Source of the DNA: Andeanibacterium fulvum
GTDB taxonomy: Bacteria; Pseudomonadota; Alphaproteobacteria; Sphingomonadales; Sphingomonadaceae
Reading direction: 5' to 3'
Assembly (NCBI RefSeq): GCF_037154085.1
Contig: NZ_JBANRM010000006.1
Location: 12,161 to 76,160, forward strand
DNA: 64,000 nt
This document shows positions 59,005 to 64,000 of the stretch, piece after piece; within the stretch, counting starts at the first letter, position 1; each line of letters starts with the position of its first letter. The position numbers and the translations under genes are program-made. The notes below the pieces were generated by a model. That model saw only the letters and a list, made by a program, of their open reading frames with translations. It was not told the DNA's origin and ran no database searches.

Positions 59005-60240
59005 TCACGGGCGCGGACGGGCCAAGATCAGCTTTTCCGAGAGATCGGCGCCCTGCTGGCCCTTGATCTCATAAAGCACTTCGAATCCCTTTGGATTGCG
59101 CTGCTTTGCCAGCGTCGCGACACTCGCCGGAAGATCTCCTGACGCAACGATCGGCGCCAGCCCCCGCAACCCCGTATCCCGCGCGCCGGCCACTACGGCC
59201 ACCAACGCACCGCCCGGCTCGTGGAACTCGGTGAAATATCCGTAATCGGAATAATATTGTGTGGAGGCGAGGCTGCGGGCTTCCTCGCTGATATAGGATT
59301 TGCGGGTCTTGCTATCGATCAGCTCGTCATAGCTTTCGCCCACGATGAAGCCCGAATTCATGAAATTGACGTCTTCCAGCAGGCCCATGCCGCTGATCAG
59401 CCCGATATAGACCACATTATAGGTCTGGAACGTGTCGCTCGTCACCTGCGAGGCGGGCATGATCGTCACCTGCTTATGATGCTGGGTGAGGATCGGCATC
59501 AGTTCCGCCAGGCCATAGGCGGACGAAAAGGGCAGGTAATTGAGCCCCATATCCTCGGTCATCTCGTAACGGGCGGGGTCTGATTCCTGCGCGCGGGCGA
59601 GATCGGTCTTCGAATTGATTGTGAACTCGCGAATCAGGCGACCCGATTCGGGGTTCATCGGGTCGATTTCGCCAAAGATGTAATAGTCGCCCATCACCAC
59701 AACGATCGGCCGGTCCGATTCAAGGAAGGGCCGCCACGCCGGATTGACCTCGGGCGCACCGGTTTCGACGAGTCGGCCAAAGAAGAATGCCGCAATCAGG
59801 GCCAGGAGCAGGAGCGCCGAGAGTGTCCATTTCGGCAAGCGCCAAGACTTGGTCGCTTCCGGCTCCTTCTCTTCCTCCTCCACCGGCGAGGCGGCGAAGC
59901 GCAGTGCATAGGTGCCCGAAGGGATCGTCAGGCGACCGCCCGTCCCATTGCCCTTGTCCTGCGCGTAGAACTCTTCCAGGCGCTTGCGCAGGCGGTGGAC
60001 ATAGACGCGCGCGGTTGCGTCGTCGCTTTCGCTGGCGGTCTGGCCGAAGACAGTTTCCGCGATTTCGATCTGCGTTGCCGGCTCGGCGGATGCTCCCCGG
60101 CGAGCGAGGAAATCGAACAGCTCTGCCAGCCGCCCCCCTTCGCCCAGCACCCCGCTGGACTTCAGCCGAGCGACCTCCGCAGCGAATGCAACAGCATTGC
60201 TGTCAGCGGTTTCAGGCAGTTCGGCGGAGGTGTCGCTCAA
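59005..60240 (-). CDS. Membrane-anchored winged-helix regulator (ToxR/CadC-like layout)
   Basis: A 411-residue one-component regulator. Residues 35-115 form an OmpR-type winged helix (ARVYVHRLRKRLEEFY as recognition helix, IPSGTYALRF as wing), residues 137-157 (WTLSALLLLALIAAFFFGRL) a transmembrane helix, and residues 160-411 a large periplasmic domain with FLESDRPIVVVMGDYYIFGE, QTYNVVYIGLISGMG and a conserved GFIVGESYDELID. The periplasmic domain looks like a fold of its own that I cannot name. It is divergent from a TonB receptor gene, with tandem TGTAACG repeats between them. It likely senses a periplasmic ligand and regulates the receptor. Confidence 0.75.
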   Translation of the reverse strand: MSDTSAELPETADSNAVAFAAEVARLKSSGVLGEGGRLAELFDFLARRGASAEPATQIEIAETVFGQTASESDDATARVYVHRLRKRLEEFYAQDKGNGTGGRLTIPSGTYALRFAASPVEEEEKEPEATKSWRLPKWTLSALLLLALIAAFFFGRLVETGAPEVNPAWRPFLESDRPIVVVMGDYYIFGEIDPMNPESGRLIREFTINSKTDLARAQESDPARYEMTEDMGLNYLPFSSAYGLAELMPILTQHHKQVTIMPASQVTSDTFQTYNVVYIGLISGMGLLEDVNFMNSGFIVGESYDELIDSKTRKSYISEEARSLASTQYYSDYGYFTEFHEPGGALVAVVAGARDTGLRGLAPIVASGDLPASVATLAKQRNPKGFEVLYEIKGQQGADLSEKLILARPRP

Positions 60241-60275
60241 TTCAAAAGTCCTGAATTTCCGGGAAATTTCACCCG

Positions 60276-60292
60276 TGTAACGTGATGTAACG
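60276..60292. promoter_or_regulatory. Tandem TGTAACG repeats, candidate OmpR-type site
   Basis: TGTAACG at 60276-60282 is repeated at 60286-60292, exactly 10 bp apart, one helical turn. OmpR-type winged helices bind such direct repeats side by side. The site lies 36-52 bp before the regulator start and 82-98 bp before the TonB receptor start. Confidence 0.55.
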
Positions 60293-60373
60293 CCCGATAA
60301 CTGTAATTAACTTGGAATGGCCCGGGCGGTTCCCCAGTGCTCTTGCAAACAAGTTGCAACTAACAGCCGGGAA

Positions 60374-62488
60374 ATGGATTTGTCCAAAAATTTCGTTTTG
60401 CCAACCCACCGCCGTCCGATGCTGATGGCGGGGGCTGCGGCCGCCTCCCTGATCTTCGCAGCCTCTCCGGTGCTGGCCCAGGATACCGACGGGAGCGACC
60501 CGGCGACGCAGGCGGCCGAGGCCGAGCAGGCGCCGGACAATGGCGTGAACTGGCATGGCGAGATCATCGTTTACGGCCGCGGCGAGAAGCGCATCGGCCA
60601 AGCCATCGCAGCGAGCGAAGGCGGGGTGGCGGGTGCCGATATCGAAATCCGCCCGCTGCTCCGCCCCGGCGAATTGCTTGAGGCGACACCCGGCCTGATC
60701 GCCACGCAGCATTCGGGCGGCGGCAAGGCCAACCAGTACTTCCTGCGCGGCTTCAACCTCGATCACGGCACGGATTTCGCGCTCTATATCGACGACATGC
60801 CGATGAACTTCCGCACTCATGGCCACGGCCAGGGCTATCTGGACGTCAACGGCCTGATCCCCGAAGTCGTGGAGCGCGTCGACTATCGCAAGGGCCCCTA
60901 TCGTGCCGACACGGGCGATTTCAGCTTCGTGGGGGCGAGCTTCATCACCACGCGCAATAAGATGGCACCCTTCGCGGCGGTCGAAGTGGGCGAATATGGC
61001 TATCGCCGTGCAGTCGCTGGCGGTTCGGCCAAGGTCGGCAAGGGCGACCTGCTAATTGCCGGCCAGGTTAAGCTGAACGACGGCCCGTGGGAGCTGCCGG
61101 AGGATTTCGAGGGCTATTCGGGCCTCGTCAAATATTCCGCGCCGCTCGGCGCGGGCGAGATCAAGGCGTCGCTGAGCATCTTCAAGGCCACCTGGGCGCC
61201 GACCGAACAGCTGCCCGAACGCACCGTGGGCTGGCTGGTGGACGACCGTTACGGCTCGCTCGACAAGACGCTGCGCGGCCGCACGGAGCGCGAAACCTTC
61301 ACTCTCAATTACGAGGATGACGACTGGCGGCTGACCGGTTGGGCCCAGCATTACGACTGGAGCCTGCTGTCCAACTTCACCTATTTCCTCGACGATCCGG
61401 TGAATGGCGACCAGCTGCGCCAGTACGAGAAGATGTGGTCCTATGGCGGGCGGATCGAACGCAACATCACTGTCTCCGACACGCTGAAATTGCGCGTGGG
61501 CACCGAATTGCGTGAAGACGCGATCGATCCTGTGGGGCTGGACCATACGATCGAAGGACAGTTCGACTATGTGAAGACTGCCTTCGCCGTGAAGGAATCT
61601 TCCGCCGGCCTCTACGCCGAAGCCGTGTGGCAACCGCTCGACCGGCTGATGGTGATCGGCGGCCTGCGCAATGACTGGTACCGCTTCCGCACGACCGACC
61701 TTGGCGGCCAGGCCGGCTGGAGCGGCATAGTGAAGGACGATACTTTCGCGCCCAAGATCGGCCTCAATTACGAGATCGCCGACGGCATCGCGCTATACGC
61801 CAATTACGGCGAAGGCTTCCATTCCAACGACGCGCGCGGGGTGACCAATCCCGACGATCCCGCTCCCGGCCTGGTCGAAGGCGATTTCGAGGAACTGGGC
61901 TTCCGCGTCGAAAAGGGCGGCCTGATCTTCACCGGCGTCTATTGGTGGAGCTCGATCGAAAGCGAGCTCATCTATGTCGGCGACAGCGGCGCGGTCGAAC
62001 CGTCCGATCCGGCCGTACGCCACGGCTACGAGTTGACCGCCTTCTGGAAACCCAATGGCTGGCTGGCATTCGATGGCGTGCTTACCGGATCTTCGGCACA
62101 TTACATCGGCCTACCCGAAGGCGAGAATTACGTTCCGGGCGCACTGGAAAGTTCCGGCGAACTGGGCGTTTCCGCACTGTTCCCGGAATGGAACGCCGCC
62201 GCCCGCCTGCGTTATCTGGGCCCGCACCCGCTGATTGAGGATAATTCCCAGCGCGGGGCGTCGACCACGCTGGTCAATTTCCGCCTCGCCTGGACGCCGA
62301 CCGCCTCGAAGCTGAAAGGCTGGGAAGTCTATGGCGAACTGCTGAATGCCCTCAATTCGAAGAGCGACGACATCGACTATTTCTATGTCACCCGTTTCCC
62401 GGGCGAACCTGCCGAGGGGATCGAGGGACGCAATAGCCGCATCGTGGAACCCCGCCAGTTCCGCGTGGGCGTGAAGAAGACTTTCTGA
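60374..62488 (+). CDS. TonB-dependent outer-membrane receptor
   Basis: A 704-residue TonB-dependent receptor. N-terminal signal (LPTHRRPMLMAGAAAASLIFAASPVLAQ), TonB-box-like EIIVYGRGE, plug with LRPGELLEATPGLIATQHSGGGKANQYFLRGFNLDHGTDFALYIDDMPM and a His-rich turn RTHGHGQGYLD, barrel from about residue 190, terminal RVGVKKTF. Ligand unknown; the acidic ligand loops do not point to a class. Divergent from a membrane-anchored regulator. ATG 60374 is chosen because the signal peptide starts there; a longer frame begins 19 codons upstream. A strong terminator follows. Confidence 0.9.
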   Translation: MDLSKNFVLPTHRRPMLMAGAAAASLIFAASPVLAQDTDGSDPATQAAEAEQAPDNGVNWHGEIIVYGRGEKRIGQAIAASEGGVAGADIEIRPLLRPGELLEATPGLIATQHSGGGKANQYFLRGFNLDHGTDFALYIDDMPMNFRTHGHGQGYLDVNGLIPEVVERVDYRKGPYRADTGDFSFVGASFITTRNKMAPFAAVEVGEYGYRRAVAGGSAKVGKGDLLIAGQVKLNDGPWELPEDFEGYSGLVKYSAPLGAGEIKASLSIFKATWAPTEQLPERTVGWLVDDRYGSLDKTLRGRTERETFTLNYEDDDWRLTGWAQHYDWSLLSNFTYFLDDPVNGDQLRQYEKMWSYGGRIERNITVSDTLKLRVGTELREDAIDPVGLDHTIEGQFDYVKTAFAVKESSAGLYAEAVWQPLDRLMVIGGLRNDWYRFRTTDLGGQAGWSGIVKDDTFAPKIGLNYEIADGIALYANYGEGFHSNDARGVTNPDDPAPGLVEGDFEELGFRVEKGGLIFTGVYWWSSIESELIYVGDSGAVEPSDPAVRHGYELTAFWKPNGWLAFDGVLTGSSAHYIGLPEGENYVPGALESSGELGVSALFPEWNAAARLRYLGPHPLIEDNSQRGASTTLVNFRLAWTPTASKLKGWEVYGELLNALNSKSDDIDYFYVTRFPGEPAEGIEGRNSRIVEPRQFRVGVKKTF

Positions 62489-62527
62489 ACGCAACTCCCG
62501 ACCCCCATTTCCCAGCGGGGTCTTCCT

Positions 62528-62570
62528 GGGCGCGGCCATGGTCACTCCGGCCGCGCCCATTTTCTTCTTT
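62528..62570 (+). terminator. Rho-independent terminator after TonB receptor
   Basis: GGGCGCGGCC (62528-62537) pairs perfectly with GGCCGCGCCC (62549-62558), an 11-nt loop between, followed by ATTTTCTTCTTT. This is a classical intrinsic terminator for the receptor gene. Confidence 0.85.
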
Positions 62571-62601
62571 CGGCAGCGGCGTCATCGCCTAGGATCGGTG
62601 C

Positions 62602-62925
62602 ATGACCGCCATCGCCTATATCTTTGCCGCGCTTGCCGAGATCGCCGGCTGCTTCGCCTTCTGGGCATGGCTGCGCATGGGTAAATCGCCGCTCTGGCTG
62701 GTGCCGGGCATGGTCTCGCTCGCCATCTTCGCCTGGCTGCTGACCCTGATCGATGCCGACCATGCCGGGCGCGCCTATGCAGCCTATGGCGGGGTTTATA
62801 TCGCCTCAGCGCTTGTCTGGCTGTGGGCAGTGGAAGGCGCCCGACCCGACCGGTGGGACCTGATCGGCGGCGCGATATGCCTGGGCGGGGCGGCGATCAT
62901 CCTGTTCGGTCCCCGCGCGGGCTGA
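62602..62925 (+). CDS. ynfA: YnfA-family (UPF0060) membrane protein
   Basis: A 107-residue YnfA-family inner-membrane protein, four hydrophobic helices. The family signature AALAEIAGCFAFWAWLRMGKS is at the start, followed by AYAAYGGVYIASALVWLW and the C-terminal DRWDLIGGAICLGGAAIILFGPR. YnfA-type proteins are small-multidrug-resistance relatives of unclear substrate. Stands alone, 32 bp downstream of the terminator. Confidence 0.93.
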   Translation: MTAIAYIFAALAEIAGCFAFWAWLRMGKSPLWLVPGMVSLAIFAWLLTLIDADHAGRAYAAYGGVYIASALVWLWAVEGARPDRWDLIGGAICLGGAAIILFGPRAG

Positions 62926-62987
62926 AGGCGAGGTGGGGCGGGTTGCCGGACAAAACGCGCGCCCAACATCCCGACCCTGCCCTTCGA

Positions 62988-63782
62988 TCAATCGAAGATA
63001 GTGTTGCCGTGCTCGTCGACCTTGTTGCGGTCGTTCTCGCTGCACTGGAACTCGATCAGCATCCCATTGCGGTCGCGCCCGTAGCGCACTGCGACCTTGA
63101 AGGGCTCTTCCAGCGCCTCGGGATCGTCCAGCACCATTTCGTTGAGCAGCACGTTCTGATCGGCGGGATCGAGATGGATCCGCTCGGTCACGCGCAAGGC
63201 GGGTGAGTGACCCATACCGCGCTGCAGATCGAGCGTATCGTTGATGCCGATCGTATCGACCACCAGCGTATCGCCTTCCCAATGGCCGATCGAATGGCCC
63301 ATGAAAGTGGGATCGATCTCTTCGAGCGGCGGATGTTCGCGCCCGTCGGTCCAGATCGTACGGGTCTGCATCCAGGCTTCCTGGTTGATCGTGACCCGGC
63401 CCGGCGAGAAGATGAACTCGAATGGATACTGGAAGGTCTGCATGATCACCGGCATGCCCGGCGGCGAGCAGTTCGAAGTGGCACGCTTCACCACCCCGTC
63501 ATTCGCGCGCACTTCCTCGCGATAGGATTCGTGACGCGCCCTGAAATCGCCTTTCAGCTTGGGCGCGCCGGCACCGGCATCACCGGCGCGGAACTGCGCG
63601 AACCAGATGCCGCCCCAATCGGGCAGGGCATCGAGCGCGGCATAGCGGCCCTTGGGATAACCGGCGCTCTGCCCTTCCTCCAGCCCTTCGGGCGGCGGCG
63701 TTGCAGTGACGGCGCCAAGCTGGGCCGCGGCGGGCGAGGCCAGCAGCAGGGCGAGCGGTGCAGCGAGTATGAGGCGCTTCAT
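62988..63782 (-). CDS. Exported protein, GHWEGDTLVVDT family, unknown
   Basis: A 264-residue protein with a signal peptide (ALLLASPAAAQ). It contains MQTRTIWTDGREHPP and GHSIGHWEGDTLVVDTIGIND, then HLDPADQNVLLNEMVLDDPEALEEPFKVAVRYGRD. It shares the GHWEGD block with the protein at 47131-48135. The family often sits next to DUF6152 genes, and does so here. The ATG overlaps the stop of the DUF6152 gene (ATGA). Function unknown; periplasmic. Confidence 0.78.
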   Translation of the reverse strand: MKRLILAAPLALLLASPAAAQLGAVTATPPPEGLEEGQSAGYPKGRYAALDALPDWGGIWFAQFRAGDAGAGAPKLKGDFRARHESYREEVRANDGVVKRATSNCSPPGMPVIMQTFQYPFEFIFSPGRVTINQEAWMQTRTIWTDGREHPPLEEIDPTFMGHSIGHWEGDTLVVDTIGINDTLDLQRGMGHSPALRVTERIHLDPADQNVLLNEMVLDDPEALEEPFKVAVRYGRDRNGMLIEFQCSENDRNKVDEHGNTIFD

Positions 63783-64000
63783 TTCCAGTCTCCCAGAACA
63801 AAACCGTCGGCCTTGCGAACCGCGACATAGGACCCGCCCTTTGATCCGTTGCGGAGCGGGTGGATTTTCAGGGTGACCTTATCGCCGGTTTTGAGGGTGG
63901 TGCGTTTCCATCCTTCATTGGTAAGATTATTTGGGCTGGTCATTTCGATGGTCCAGCGTTCGGTCTGGCCTTTGACCGGCACGTCGATCTCGATGAAGGC
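63779..64000 (-). CDS. DUF6152-like protein, partial (5' end beyond window)
   Basis: Only the C-terminal 73 residues are in the window; the reading frame runs off the right edge. The visible part (KGQTERWTIEMTSPNNLTNEGWKRTTLKTGDKVTLKIHPLRNGSKGG) matches the end of DUF6152 small secreted beta-barrels, which carry the pattern W-x-I-E, P-N, G-W, L-x-x-G-D-x-V. It overlaps the downstream exported gene by four bases, so they form an operon. Confidence 0.7.
   Translation of the reverse strand, partial: AFIEIDVPVKGQTERWTIEMTSPNNLTNEGWKRTTLKTGDKVTLKIHPLRNGSKGGSYVAVRKADGFVLGDWK

Overview
The window looks like chromosomal DNA of an alphaproteobacterium of the order Sphingomonadales (Novosphingobium, Sphingobium or a relative). 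The grounds are high G+C, two TonB-dependent receptors, a COQ9-family gene, a DUF1134/EipA-type envelope gene, short inverted repeats between genes, and a dense set of genes for lignin-derived aromatics. No phage, integrase, transposase or CRISPR array was seen.

About 1-12.5 kb is mostly housekeeping: an XRE regulator with a membrane partner, ssb, feoAB, a COQ9/ankyrin pair, a Sco-type copper chaperone, a YcgN/zinc-peptidase pair, ribD-ribE, an aromatic/aspartate aminotransferase, an EipA-type protein and tRNA-Ser(GCT). From 12.5 to 20.2 kb there is a CzcCBA/CusCBA-type metal efflux operon, divergent from its probable two-component regulators. From 20 to 30 kb come a GH3 glycosidase and a divergent secreted esterase that share a LacI-like palindrome, then a GMC oxidoreductase, a MarR regulator, a ThDP enzyme and a TonB receptor.

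From 30 to 58 kb lies a catabolic island. It holds a lignostilbene dioxygenase whose ligand and substrate residues are at the expected positions, a VAO/4-cresol-dehydrogenase-type flavoprotein with a cytochrome c, and a PQQ alcohol dehydrogenase with an aldehyde dehydrogenase. It also holds a second GMC oxidoreductase, two Rieske oxygenases each beside its own TetR gene, three SDR-type enzymes, a DUF3237 protein, an aromatic-acid MFS importer and seven small SnoaL/NTF2-like proteins. Two larger proteins look like duplicated NTF2-like folds. Four divergent promoter regions in this island carry the same palindrome, TAAC-N4-GTTA. This suggests one regulon, perhaps controlled by the MarR protein at 44.9-45.4 kb. 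The most economical reading is a peripheral pathway for dimeric or side-chain-bearing lignin phenols: side-chain oxidation, NTF2-type lyase or decarboxylase steps, stilbene cleavage, then aldehyde oxidation. The exact substrate cannot be read from sequence.

From 57 to 64 kb there are a MetE-C-terminal-like enzyme with an IclR regulator, a membrane-anchored winged-helix regulator divergent from a TonB receptor, a YnfA protein, and a secreted protein next to a DUF6152 gene cut by the window edge.
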